DNA of 33,080 nt from Gemmatimonadota bacterium (GCA_021299375.1 JAJTGR010000054.1:1-33080); one strand, 5' to 3'. Numbered from the stretch's first letter, positions 25,016 through 32,848 are shown. The notes: generated by a model not told the origin, from the sequence alone. A program made the numbers and translations.

Positions 25016-26233
25016 CTAACCGAGGCGGACGCGCACGGTGGATACGATACGCTCCAGCGCATTTTGCACCACTGCCGTCTCGGGATGGCGGACGATGATG
25101 AACCCCTCGCCCTCGTAGCTCCCGGTGGGTACCTGGCCGGGTTGCGGCAGGCGGCTGTCGCAGATGATGGCACCGAAGTCGCGCTGTATCGCGTCGAGAC
25201 CATCGAGGCCCACGACGCGCCCCTGCCCTTGCCCGCGGAGATAGGCCGTACCCACGGCGAAGCGACGCTCCGGCACCGTGAACGTCCCGTCGATCATGAG
25301 GCGCACCCACGCCTGCACGAAGTCGACATCATGGGCACGCGAGATCATCGTGGTCATGTTGGCACCGGGGGGACGGGCGGCGATTTCGCTGATCGCGACC
25401 GAGCCGTCGGGGCGGCGGAACCATTCGCAGTGAGACACGCCCGTGGTCATGCCGAGCGCCCGCAGTGCGCGATCCCCGATCGTGCGGATGTCGTCGTAGC
25501 GGGCATCGTCGATTTCGCGCGGCAGCAAGACGGTCCATTGAATCCACGGATTCTCGAGCACCTCGAGCGGCGTGGGCGCATAGCGGGTCAATGAGTGCCA
25601 CACCGGGCGCCCATTGATCGAGACGGTCTCCAGCGAGTGCTCCGTACCGCGCAGGAACTCCTCCGCGAGCATCGGATCGGCGGGCGACGGTGCGTAGCGC
25701 GCCAGCATGGCCTCGAGCGCGGCGACATCGCGCACTCGCTCGGTGGCGCGCGCGCCGGCACCGGCCGGCGGCTTGACGACGATGGGGAAGCCCACCTGCG
25801 CCACAAAGCGACGGGCGTCCGCCACCGACGTGAGCAGTTGGTGACGCGCGACCGGGACACCGGCGGCACGGAGCACATTCTTCATCCGGGCCTTGTCCCG
25901 GAAGTTCAGCGCTGCAGCGCTGGGGAGGCCCGGGATAGCGAGGCGCTCGCGGACAAGGGCCAGCGGCAGTTGGGCCTGTTCATACGCGCCAAAGCAGCGG
26001 GCGGCTGGACCGTGTGCGAATTGCAGCGACCGGACCGCCCACTCGAGCTGCTCGCTCTTGGTGACGTCATCGATCTGCCAGTGCGCCGCGAGCCGCGAGG
26101 CCAGCGACGGCGGGAGTTGCTCGCGCGGCTGCTGGGCAACCACGCCGAGCTGCACATCGGGGAGGCCAAGAATGGCCTCGATCATCTGCGAGGCCGCGGG
26201 GGAAAAGAATGGCGCGACGAAGATCACGAACAT
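25016..26233 (-). CDS. ATP-grasp ligase (second of a tandem pair)
   Basis: This 405-residue paralogue has the same architecture as its downstream neighbour: a Rossmann-like N-terminus (MFVIFVAPFFSPAASQMIEA), LNFRDKARMKNVLRAAGVPVARH, the lysine in PIVVKPPAGAGA (154), and EEFLRGTEHSLE. The metal-site block SVAISEIAARPPGAN is near 278-292, with GEGFIIVRHPETA near the end. The ATG at 26233 has AGGAG nine bases upstream. Residue-level divergence between the pair is large, so they probably accept different substrates, perhaps in successive ligations or as a hetero-oligomer. The product is unknown; no transporter or synthetase lies close enough to name a pathway. Confidence 0.82.
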   Translation of the reverse strand: MFVIFVAPFFSPAASQMIEAILGLPDVQLGVVAQQPREQLPPSLASRLAAHWQIDDVTKSEQLEWAVRSLQFAHGPAARCFGAYEQAQLPLALVRERLAIPGLPSAAALNFRDKARMKNVLRAAGVPVARHQLLTSVADARRFVAQVGFPIVVKPPAGAGARATERVRDVAALEAMLARYAPSPADPMLAEEFLRGTEHSLETVSINGRPVWHSLTRYAPTPLEVLENPWIQWTVLLPREIDDARYDDIRTIGDRALRALGMTTGVSHCEWFRRPDGSVAISEIAARPPGANMTTMISRAHDVDFVQAWVRLMIDGTFTVPERRFAVGTAYLRGQGQGRVVGLDGLDAIQRDFGAIICDSRLPQPGQVPTGSYEGEGFIIVRHPETAVVQNALERIVSTVRVRLG

Positions 26234-26271
26234 CGACAGTGGCTCCTGTGAACGGACCCCCGGCAAGCGAA

Positions 26272-26331
26272 CGCGGTGCCACCCTGTCGGATGACACCGC
26301 GATCTGGAGACCCCGCCGCGAGGCGGTGGGG
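26272..26331 (-). terminator. Two hairpins after the exported-protein gene
   Basis: CGCGGTG (26272-26278) pairs with CACCGCG (26295-26301). CCCCGCCGC (26311-26319) pairs with GCGGTGGGG (26323-26331) apart from one position. Both lie between the end of the exported-protein gene and the ATP-grasp start. There is no T-run, so termination would be weak or factor-dependent. Confidence 0.4.
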
Positions 26332-26339
26332 CGCACGCG

Positions 26340-26747
26340 TTACTGACAGACCCAGGAACCGCCGTCGACGCGGGCGGTGGCCTTCACCCCGGTCGCCGAA
26401 TCGGCGGCCGTGATGGTGACGGGTGTGCTCTCGCCATCATCGGCGCGATTGGTGGTGCACAAGACGGTCTTGCGGTGCGTGAACTCACCCTTGTCGCTGG
26501 CATCGGCCATGCCGAAGTCCTGCGTGCCGTTGGCGGCCGGGGCGCGCGTACCGGTGAGCTTCACACGGGCACCGGCGGGCCAGTTCTTGCCCTTGATCGT
26601 GAGCTTTGCTCCCTGCGGGCTTCGCTCGGCCTCGGCGGTAATCTGGGGCTTGGGCTGGCCGCTGAACGCGCCAGCCGCGCTCGCCGAAAGCGTCAGGGCC
26701 GACACAGCGAGCACAGGAACCAGCATGCGGCGCACGAGATGCTGCAT
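26340..26747 (-). CDS. Small exported protein with Ig-like fold and two cysteines
   Basis: This 135-residue secreted protein is one I do not recognise. The signal peptide is clear: MQHLVRRMLVPVLAVSALTL, then ASAAGAFSG, with cleavage likely near residue 25. The mature part is short and beta-rich (KLTIKGKNWPAGARVKLTGT), similar in pattern to IPT/Ig-type domains. It has only two cysteines (VLCTTN and the terminal SWVCQ), which could form one disulphide. The ATG at 26747 has a strong GGAGGAG site five bases upstream; a longer start adds a basic leader without family logic. The nearby ligases and peptidase are on the same strand, but hairpins separate it from the ligases. Confidence 0.75.
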   Translation of the reverse strand: MQHLVRRMLVPVLAVSALTLSASAAGAFSGQPKPQITAEAERSPQGAKLTIKGKNWPAGARVKLTGTRAPAANGTQDFGMADASDKGEFTHRKTVLCTTNRADDGESTPVTITAADSATGVKATARVDGGSWVCQ

Positions 26748-26834
26748 CGCTTCTCCTCCGTGGTGATATCGCGCCGACGACGCCGGCGCGCGATGGGTTG
26801 GCTGGAAAATGGACCGTCGCCGGGGCCGGCGCAA

Positions 26835-28385
26835 TCACCGTTCCAGCTTGAAGCCCGGGTCGATTCCGGGGCGCTTCGGAGCGTTCGCGACGAACCAGCC
26901 GGTGAGGTACATCCACTGCGTCATTCGCGTGAGCTTGGGGTAATCGATGCGCTCCGGCTTGTCCCGCGGGGTGTGGTAGTCGTCGTGCAAGTTGGTGGTG
27001 TACATCACCGACGGTACGTTGAGGCGTGCGTACGGGACGTGATCGCTGCGGAAGTACCAGCCCTCGGGATGCGTCGGGCGGTCCCAGAGGGAGTCGAGGA
27101 CGAACTTCCCGGTGAGGGCGTTGGCGCGCAGCGCCATGGCCACGAGTTCCGCGGAGTTGCGGTGCGGCGGCTGGATGCCGAGCAGGCTTGCGGAGTCGGG
27201 GTGATTGCGGCCCATCATTTCGCCGTTGAGTACGGCCACGATCTGCGCCAAGGGCACGACCGGGTGGGCGGCATGCCAGCGCGACCCCAGCAGCCCGCGT
27301 TCCTCCGCACCATGATACACGAACAGCACGGACCGCTTGCCGGGCTGCTTGGCGAAGGCTCGTGCGGCCGCGAGGAGGGCGACGCTGCCGGTGCCATTGT
27401 CGTCGGCGCCGGCCCAGACCGAGTCACCGCCGATAACGTAGCGCACCCCGTCATGATCCTGGTGCGAGCTGTAGAGCACGTACTCGTTGCGCAGGACTGG
27501 GTCGGTACCGCGGAGGAGGCCCACGATGTTGGTGGACGGGGTCTCGAAGCGTTCGAGGCGCACGTGCAGCTCGGTAGTCGGCGTCTGCTGCAGGCGGGCG
27601 GCCATGACGCCACGCAGCAGGAACGCCGGCGTCCCGGCCTGGCGCGCCGGCACGGGCAGTTCCGCGCGCGTAGGCTGGTTGGCAAAGCGTCGAGCGGCGC
27701 GGTCCACGTCGTAGGTGCCCCGTGCCCGCAGGATCGCCAGCGGATCGAAGGCCCCGTCGGCCGTGTTGTCGGCCACGATGAGCAGCGCCGCCGCCCCGCG
27801 TCGCGCAAAGCGCTGCTGCGTCGCAGTCACCGCCGCCTGCGCGTAGCGCACCTCGGGGCTGTTGGTGGTGGTGCGGACACTCGCCGGGTTCGGCGCGACC
27901 AGCGGGGTGGCCACCACCTTTCCACGCACATCGATCGTGGTATCGGCGCTGTTGGCCACCCACACCACCGCGCCCGTGACGTCGGCACCGGCGTTGCCGA
28001 GGGGGATGAAGTCCTTCCACACTTCGAGGGGCTGGCCGGCCAGCGTACCGCTCGTGGACACGCTGGAGACGCGCGTCCGCACCATGGTGAACCACTGGAA
28101 GTACGACCCGTCGTCGCCCACCGGCCTGACGCCGATGGCGCGCAATTGCTCGGCCACCCAGACCGAGGCGCGCAATTCATCGGGCGTACCGGCCTCACGG
28201 CCACGCATGGCATCTCCGGCCATGGCGTAGAGGTCGCGCTTGAGGTCCGCCTCGCGGATGAGCGCGTAGGCGGCGGGGATCTCGGCGGCGCGCGCGGGGC
28301 GCCCTTGCGCGAGAGCGGGGCCCGCGAAGCCGACCACGGCGGCGACGCTGGCAAGGACCGACGTGGAACATGGAAGGCGGGACAT
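26835..28385 (-). CDS. Exported M28-family zinc metallopeptidase with PA-like insert
   Basis: This 516-residue secreted aminopeptidase-type enzyme has a signal peptide ending near ALA-QG (27). A PA-like domain spans about 110-290, followed by the M28 catalytic domain. Expected metal ligands are H308 and D310 (HQDHDG), the bridging D329 (ADDNGTG), E361/E362 (GAEERG), E389 (NGEMMG, where Asp is usual) and H471 (DYHTPRD). The ATG at 28385 (MSRLPCSTSV) is preferred over a longer in-frame start. It probably trims peptides in the periplasm or outside the cell. It is divergent from the thioredoxin gene with 90 bp between the starts. Confidence 0.9.
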   Translation of the reverse strand: MSRLPCSTSVLASVAAVVGFAGPALAQGRPARAAEIPAAYALIREADLKRDLYAMAGDAMRGREAGTPDELRASVWVAEQLRAIGVRPVGDDGSYFQWFTMVRTRVSSVSTSGTLAGQPLEVWKDFIPLGNAGADVTGAVVWVANSADTTIDVRGKVVATPLVAPNPASVRTTTNSPEVRYAQAAVTATQQRFARRGAAALLIVADNTADGAFDPLAILRARGTYDVDRAARRFANQPTRAELPVPARQAGTPAFLLRGVMAARLQQTPTTELHVRLERFETPSTNIVGLLRGTDPVLRNEYVLYSSHQDHDGVRYVIGGDSVWAGADDNGTGSVALLAAARAFAKQPGKRSVLFVYHGAEERGLLGSRWHAAHPVVPLAQIVAVLNGEMMGRNHPDSASLLGIQPPHRNSAELVAMALRANALTGKFVLDSLWDRPTHPEGWYFRSDHVPYARLNVPSVMYTTNLHDDYHTPRDKPERIDYPKLTRMTQWMYLTGWFVANAPKRPGIDPGFKLER

Positions 28386-28409
28386 GTTGTACGTTACCCC
28401 CAAAGTGCC

Positions 28410-28429
28410 GCCCGTGCTGTATCACGGGC
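28410..28429. promoter_or_regulatory. Inverted repeat in the divergent peptidase/thioredoxin promoter region
   Basis: GCCCGTG (28410-28416) and CACGGGC (28423-28429) are exact inverted copies around six bases. The element sits near the middle of the 90-bp divergent gap, a suitable place for a shared operator. No regulator is known for it. Confidence 0.4.
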
Positions 28430-28475
28430 AGGAATCCGGTACCTTGCGCGGCGAAGATCCAACGTCTCCCTCTCG

Positions 28476-29270
28476 ATGGCCAAGTCCGCATTCATCCAAG
28501 ACATCACCACCGCCAGCTTCACCACGGCGGTGGTCGAGCGCTCCCGGGACCTCCCCGTCCTGGTGGACTTCTGGGCCACCTGGTGTGGACCCTGTCGGGC
28601 GCTGGGGCCCATTCTGGAAAGGCTGGCCGAGGAGTACGGCGGCGCCTTCGTACTCGCCAAAGTGGACACCGACCGCGAGCAGGCGCTCGCCATGCAGTTC
28701 CAGATCCGGTCGATCCCCACGGTGATGCTGTTCAAGGGGGGCAAGGTGGCGGGCGGATTCCCCGGCGCCTTGCCCGAGGGACAGATCCGGAGCTTCCTGA
28801 CGCAGTACGGGGTGGTGGCCGGGGGCGGCACGGAGATCTGGTCCGACGACGTTGCCACACGGGTCGTGGAGCTTCGGGCGGCGCTGGCGGCAGACGGTGG
28901 GCGCACGGACCTGCAGCTGGCGCTCGCGGTGGCGCTGGCCGACGCGGGACTCGACGACGAGGCCGCGGTGGCACTGGAAGCGCTGCCGGCGGCGGTGTAC
29001 AGCGATCCGGCCGCCGTGCGCATGCGGGCCCGACTGCGGCTGCGGGCGCTGGCGGCCGCGCGACCGAGCGGCGACGCGGTGGGCGCCGGGCTCGAGGCCA
29101 TCATGGCGGGCGATGTCGTCACAGGACTCGACCGGCTGCTCGACGCGTTGCGTGAGGACAAGGGCGAGGACAGCCCGCCGCGTCAGGCGCTGGTGGAGGT
29201 CCTGCAGGCGATCGCCGACGACAGCGTCGTGCGCGAGGCGCGGCGGCGGATGGCGGCGATTCTGTTCTAG
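28476..29270 (+). CDS. Thioredoxin-TPR protein, YbbN/CnoX-like
   Basis: This 264-residue protein joins an N-terminal thioredoxin domain to a helical TPR-like C-terminal half. The active site WCGPC is at 36-40, inside VLVDFWATWCGPCRALGPIL, and the cis-proline is in SIPTVMLF. The C-terminal part has repeated helix pairs (ALAVALADAGLDDEAAVALEAL, then AGDVVTGLDRLLDALRE) and the family ending VREARRRMAAILF. E. coli YbbN, which lacks a CXXC pair, is a GroEL-linked holdase; the intact CXXC here suggests redox activity as well. The ATG at 28476 gives the family N-terminus. A much longer in-frame stretch upstream is antisense to the peptidase and is not coding. Confidence 0.92.
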   Translation: MAKSAFIQDITTASFTTAVVERSRDLPVLVDFWATWCGPCRALGPILERLAEEYGGAFVLAKVDTDREQALAMQFQIRSIPTVMLFKGGKVAGGFPGALPEGQIRSFLTQYGVVAGGGTEIWSDDVATRVVELRAALAADGGRTDLQLALAVALADAGLDDEAAVALEALPAAVYSDPAAVRMRARLRLRALAAARPSGDAVGAGLEAIMAGDVVTGLDRLLDALREDKGEDSPPRQALVEVLQAIADDSVVREARRRMAAILF

Positions 29271-29303
29271 CCCGCGGGGGGCGCGCGCCGGGGCGCCTGC
29301 GGG
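29271..29303 (+). terminator. GC-rich hairpin after the thioredoxin gene
   Basis: CCCGC (29271-29275) and GCGGG (29299-29303), with inner GGCGC (29280-29284) and GCGCC (29293-29297), can fold just after the stop codon. The stem is interrupted and no T-run follows, so confidence is low. Confidence 0.3.
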
Positions 29304-29328
29304 TCGGAGTTGCCAGTTGGCTGCCGTG

Positions 29329-29346
29329 ATGTCAGTTTACTGACAT
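29329..29346 (+). promoter_or_regulatory. Perfect palindrome over the tetR start codon, probable TetR operator
   Basis: ATGTCAGT (29329-29336), TT, ACTGACAT (29339-29346). The two 8-base arms are exact inverted copies, the usual length and symmetry of TetR-family operators. The right arm covers the first two bases of the regulator's ATG (29345-29347). Binding here would block transcription or initiation of its own operon. Confidence 0.75.
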
Positions 29347-29992
29347 GACCAAGCCCACCGGCCCCTCGGAACGTGAGCGCCTGCGCGCCGAGACGGCGCG
29401 TCGCCTCGTCGAAAGCGCCTTCGCCCTGTTGCGCGACACACCGGAGGCGCCGTTCTCGCACGAGGCGGTGGCGGCGCATGCCGGGATGGCGGCGCGGACG
29501 GCGTATCGGCACTTCCCCACCCAGGACGATCTGGTGGCGGCCGTCTGGCGCCACCTCCGTGACACGACCGGGACGCGCTGGCCGACGTGCGAAGCGGAGA
29601 TCCTGCCGCTCCTGCGCGCCCTGTACGCGCAGTTCGAGCGCAACGCCACACTCACGCGCGCGTTTCTCGCCGCCAGACCGCGGGCTGACTATGCGGTGCC
29701 CGGCTCGGCCGAGGGGCGGGCGGCGTTCCGGCAGGCGCTGGATGCGCGCCTCGCCCTGCTCTCGCGCCCTGTCGCCGATGAACTGGTCGGCGCCTGCGTG
29801 GCCATCTACAGCGCCCCGTTCTGGCAGATGCTGCGCGACCGCGGCCAGCTCGCTCCCAGGGCGGCCGCCGCGGCCGCGTGCCGCACGATGCAGGCCCTGA
29901 TCGCTGCGTCGGATGCGCCGGCACCGACGCCTTCCCCCCCTTCCCCGAGATCCGACCATGCCAACCCCCGCCGTCGTCCTCGCCGCAGCTGA
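29345..29992 (+). CDS. TetR-family transcriptional regulator
   Basis: The 215-residue regulator has an N-terminal TetR helix-turn-helix around residues 37-67 (FSHEAVAAHAGMAARTAYRHF, then PTQDDLVAAVWRH). The ligand-binding half is helical, and the C-terminal tail is Pro/Arg-rich and overlaps the next gene. The ATG at 29345 lies inside a perfect palindrome, and no Shine-Dalgarno site precedes it. The mRNA leader must therefore be short, or the true start is GTG/ATG-independent; no better in-frame start was found upstream of the helix-turn-helix. It heads a three-gene operon with a cupin and a membrane protein, which are its likely targets. Confidence 0.88.
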   Translation: MTKPTGPSERERLRAETARRLVESAFALLRDTPEAPFSHEAVAAHAGMAARTAYRHFPTQDDLVAAVWRHLRDTTGTRWPTCEAEILPLLRALYAQFERNATLTRAFLAARPRADYAVPGSAEGRAAFRQALDARLALLSRPVADELVGACVAIYSAPFWQMLRDRGQLAPRAAAAAACRTMQALIAASDAPAPTPSPPSPRSDHANPRRRPRRS

Positions 29993-30443
29993 AGGTCGGA
30001 CCGAAGCGCCCCTCAACGTGGTCGGCGAGGCCACCCTCGTGAAGTACGAACCGGAGGACTGCGAGGGGCGGATGGCCGTCTTCCACCTGGTGGCGCCGCC
30101 GATGAGCGGGCCGCCGTTGCACGTGCACTCGCGGGAGGACGAGTTCTTCTACGTGCTCGAGGGCGAACTCGTGTTCGAGGTGGACGGCGTCTGCCATACG
30201 GTGGGCAAAGGCGGTTCGGTGGGGCTGCTGCGTGGCGTACCGCATCGCTACCAGAACTTCACCGACCGCGACGCCCGCCTGCTCATCGTGACCACCCCCG
30301 GGGCGTTCTGCGGCTTCTTCAAGGAGATATCGGCCATGACCCCGGCCGGCGGGCTGCCCACGATGGACCAGTTGCTGTCGCTGGACGCCACGTACGGCCT
30401 GACCACCCTCGGGCCGCCGCTGTCGGCGGCTGGCGCGGCGTGA
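29958..30443 (+). CDS. Cupin-domain protein
   Basis: This is a single-domain cupin of 161 residues from the ATG at 29958 (MPTPAVVLAAAEGRTEAPLN). Motif 1 holds HVH (55, 57) and the nearby glutamate in REDEFFYVLEGE; motif 2 holds H96 in LRGVPHRYQN. Three His and a Glu can therefore bind a metal as in many dioxygenase-like and isomerase cupins. The proline usual in motif 2 is replaced. It overlaps the tetR 3' end by 35 bp, and its stop overlaps the next start (GTGA). The substrate is unknown; a small-molecule sensor or quercetinase-like role is possible. Confidence 0.85.
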   Translation: MPTPAVVLAAAEGRTEAPLNVVGEATLVKYEPEDCEGRMAVFHLVAPPMSGPPLHVHSREDEFFYVLEGELVFEVDGVCHTVGKGGSVGLLRGVPHRYQNFTDRDARLLIVTTPGAFCGFFKEISAMTPAGGLPTMDQLLSLDATYGLTTLGPPLSAAGAA

Positions 30444-31162
30444 CCGGCGGCGGCGTGCAGGGCGCTCGGATTGCGACCGTGCCCGTGAGTGCGCCGCAGT
30501 GGCTCGCCGCGATCGTCGTGATCACGGTGATCGGCTTTCAGCCGTCGTCGACGCGCACCACCACCCCCATCGACTGGGCGCATGCGCTGCACGGCATCAC
30601 GGCCCTCGGCTGGTCGACAACGCTTGTGGGGCAGGCCTGGCTCGCCGAGCAGCGCCGGCGCGAGGCGCATCGGCTGCTGGCGGTGGCCGGCGTGCTGTTC
30701 GCCGTTGGCCTGGTGGCCACGGCCCTGCCGATGCTGGCCTCACTCGCGTCGGGCGCCTTGGCCACTGCGGGGTTTCGGCCGATCGGCCTGCGGCTGCTGG
30801 CGATGGACTGCCTGCTGCTGGCGCTGTTCATGGTGCTCTTCGCGGTGGCGATCGCGTTCGTGCGCACCCCGGCCGTGCACGCCCGCGCGCTGGCCGCAAC
30901 CGGGTTGCTGGCGCTGCCGGCAGGGCTCGGGCGCCTGTACATGCGCCTGTTCGCCATCGACCCCATGCGCGGGTCGCACCTTGCCCTTGGCACGGCGGCG
31001 CTGCTGCTGGTGGCGTTGATCGTGGCGGATCGGCGAGCGGGCGTGCGCGACGTGGTGCATCCGCTGGTGCTCGGGGCCATGCTGGCAGTGGCACTGCTCA
31101 CGGGCGTCATTGCCGATGCGCCGTGGTTTGCATGGTGGGCGCAGCAGATCGCAGGCGCGTAA
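30440..31162 (+). CDS. Polytopic membrane protein of the TetR-cupin operon
   Basis: This 240-residue membrane protein is not one I recognise as a named family. It shows about six to seven hydrophobic helices, for example WLAAIVVITVIGF, LLAVAGVLFAVGLVATAL, MDCLLLALFMVLFAVAIAF and LGTAALLLVALIVA, with Arg-rich loops on what should be the cytoplasmic side. The GTG at 30440 overlaps the cupin stop by four bases. Its position suggests that its expression is tied to the TetR ligand and that it acts with the cupin, but its function is unknown. Confidence 0.75.
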   Translation: MTGGGVQGARIATVPVSAPQWLAAIVVITVIGFQPSSTRTTTPIDWAHALHGITALGWSTTLVGQAWLAEQRRREAHRLLAVAGVLFAVGLVATALPMLASLASGALATAGFRPIGLRLLAMDCLLLALFMVLFAVAIAFVRTPAVHARALAATGLLALPAGLGRLYMRLFAIDPMRGSHLALGTAALLLVALIVADRRAGVRDVVHPLVLGAMLAVALLTGVIADAPWFAWWAQQIAGA

Positions 31163-31209
31163 GGCGTTCGCGCGGGCGACCGCGTGCCGCCGCGGCGCGA
31201 TCGGGCACC

Positions 31210-31632
31210 GTGGGTCAGGCGCGCACAAAGACTCCCCACCTCTGGCGGCTTGTCATTAACGTCGTGAGCGGACTGTGCCTGTCCCCCACCCTCGCGAGCG
31301 CCCAGAGCGCCGACGCCGTGCGCATTCGGGAGGTGCGCGCCTGCTCAAACGCGGCGACCGCACAGCCCGGCACTGCCGAGGTCGCGCGGGAGGAACTGCG
31401 GGATGGGCGTGTGGTGTCGTCCATCAGCGCGCGAACAGCCGGGGCTGACGGGAACGCCCGCCCGATGGCGGAGACCGTTGCGCGCCGCCCGGACCCGAAG
31501 CGGGTGCGCACCCCCAAGCGGATCGCGGTGTGCGAGGCCTGGGGCGTGGCGAGTGAACGGGGCGACTGGGTGGGCACGCGGACCGAGCCGGACGGCGAGG
31601 TGCGCCTTGCCGGCACCCATCAGGCGCCGTGA
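31210..31632 (+). CDS. Putative small exported protein
   Basis: This 140-residue reading frame starts at GTG 31210. The N-terminal part resembles a signal peptide (WRLVINVVSGLCLSPTLASAQS) with an Ala-X-Ala site before the mature chain. The remainder is short, charged and has two cysteines (RACSNAAT and AVCEAWG) that could pair. A ribosome site is not clear, and a GTG further inside (VSGLCLSPT) is an alternative start. I do not recognise a family; the call rests on the leader and frame continuity only. Confidence 0.45.
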   Translation: MGQARTKTPHLWRLVINVVSGLCLSPTLASAQSADAVRIREVRACSNAATAQPGTAEVAREELRDGRVVSSISARTAGADGNARPMAETVARRPDPKRVRTPKRIAVCEAWGVASERGDWVGTRTEPDGEVRLAGTHQAP

Positions 31633-31759
31633 CGGCGGGTGGACGGCGGGTGGCGAATCCAGGCGGAGGTCTCCGTGCCGCTGCGGCGGGACGGGAGCGG
31701 GTACGGCACGCGGCGGCCGCGAAGTGTGTGCAGCCGAGCAGGCGGTGACTGCACGCTAG

Positions 31760-31870
31760 CCCCCCTGCCACGGCGCAGACGCCGAGGCGGCGCTGGTGGC
31801 GGCACTGCCGTACCCGGACGACGCGGCGCTGGTACGCGAGACGCGGCGGCGGATGGCGGCGGTGCTGTTC
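31760..31870 (+). pseudogene. Relic resembling the thioredoxin-TPR C-terminus
   Basis: The frame reads HGADAEAALVAALPYPDD, then ALVRETRRRMAAVLF, closely matching the end of the thioredoxin-TPR protein (VVREARRRMAAILF). Over the last 42 bases it differs from 29229-29270 at only about five positions. A stop codon lies directly upstream (31757-31759), and there is no thioredoxin domain, ribosome site or proper start. The stretch 31633-31965 otherwise holds nothing I can support. It is probably a decayed or duplicated gene end. Confidence 0.5.
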
Positions 31871-31965
31871 GAGCAGAGGCGCTGGCCGCCGACGATGTCG
31901 CGGGGAGAAGCCCGAGCGTGGGCCCGGGAGCGATCCGCACCGCCCGGGGCCGTGAGACACGCCCT

Positions 31966-32601
31966 TCAGAACCTCCCGAAGCGAAACACCAGGGTGCCGC
32001 TGGCGCCACTGAGCCGGTTGTCGGCAAGCCGGTCGGTATCGCTGCCGAACGCCGCGCGATAGCCGGCGGCTGCTCCCACACGGAACCATTGGGTCACGTT
32101 CAGCTCCAAGGCGACCTGGGGCTCGACGACGCCGAAGGTGTCATCCGCGTCGTTCCGGTCGCGCGGACGCATGGCGTCGGGGTAGGCCGACACCGAGCCG
32201 CCGCCGAGCAGCGCGCCGAACGTGGCATGCACGAGTCGTGAGGGGCGCGTGATGAACTCGAAGGTCACACCGCCGTAGCCGACGTCCATTTCGCCGCGCC
32301 GACGGGTACCGTCGAACACGACGTCCACCGCCCGCGTGCCGGCGAACCCGGCACCGCCGATGGCGAATCGCCGGTCGATGAGGAACGCACCACCGGCGCC
32401 ACCCATGACCATGGTCTCACCGGCGACCGTGGTGACGCGCGCCATCGGGCCACCGAACCCACCGAACTGCCTGGTCCCCGGCCGGATGAGCGTCTGGTCC
32501 TGTGCCAACAGTGTCGACGGCGAGGCACCGAGAGCGAGCAGGAACGCAATCACCGCGACCCTGCAGCGGGGCAAACGAATGGATGCAACTGATGCCATCA
32601 T
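31966..32601 (-). CDS. Exported outer-membrane-type beta-rich protein
   Basis: This 211-residue protein has a signal peptide (VAVIAFLLALGASPSTLLAQ) ending near an Ala-Gln site. The mature part is Gly-rich with alternating hydrophobic and polar residues and a C-terminal strand ending in Phe (SGTLVFRFGRF), as expected for an outer-membrane beta-barrel. The ATG at 32601 is followed immediately by a second in-frame ATG at 32598; a GGAG lies about ten bases upstream. The exact family is not recognised. It stands alone between the relic region and the tRNA genes. Confidence 0.75.
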   Translation of the reverse strand: MMASVASIRLPRCRVAVIAFLLALGASPSTLLAQDQTLIRPGTRQFGGFGGPMARVTTVAGETMVMGGAGGAFLIDRRFAIGGAGFAGTRAVDVVFDGTRRRGEMDVGYGGVTFEFITRPSRLVHATFGALLGGGSVSAYPDAMRPRDRNDADDTFGVVEPQVALELNVTQWFRVGAAAGYRAAFGSDTDRLADNRLSGASGTLVFRFGRF

Positions 32602-32714
32602 GACAAACCGCTCCGTTTGAGGGAATCGCTCCACCTGGAGTCAACTGCACCGGTTTCCCAGCATACGGAATTTCCTGAGACGGGTTTCGCCGGCTCGACA
32701 TGCGCGACGCGAAA

Positions 32715-32748
32715 GGCCCCGCCACAGCGGGGACGCTGCGGCGGGGCC
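32715..32748 (-). terminator. Terminator after the tRNA-Ser(GGA) gene
   Basis: On the minus strand GGCCCCGCC pairs with GGCGGGGCC (9 bp, exact). An inner CAGCG/CGCTG helix extends it after one mismatch. TTTCGCG follows, giving a short T-run. It begins three bases after the mature tRNA end. Confidence 0.75.
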
Positions 32749-32750
32749 AG

Positions 32751-32837
32751 CGGATGAGGGGGGATTCGAACCCCCGAGACGCTTTCGCGCCAACACGCTT
32801 TCCAGGCGTGCGCCTTAAACCACTCGGCCACCCATCC
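32751..32837 (-). tRNA. tRNA-Ser (anticodon GGA)
   Basis: The full cloverleaf is visible: acceptor GGATGGG/CTCATCC with a G-T pair, anticodon stem CACGC/GCGTG around CTGGAAA (anticodon GGA at 32801-32803), a long class II variable arm, and a T-loop GGTTCGAATC. The 87-base length and long variable arm are typical of serine tRNA. CCA is not encoded. Confidence 0.97.
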
Positions 32838-32848
32838 GGGACAAGCAA

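Noticed and set aside
28386-28475. Specific promoters for the thioredoxin and peptidase genes
   Set aside because: Several weak -10-like boxes are present, but none has a -35 at 16-18 bases, so I did not call them.
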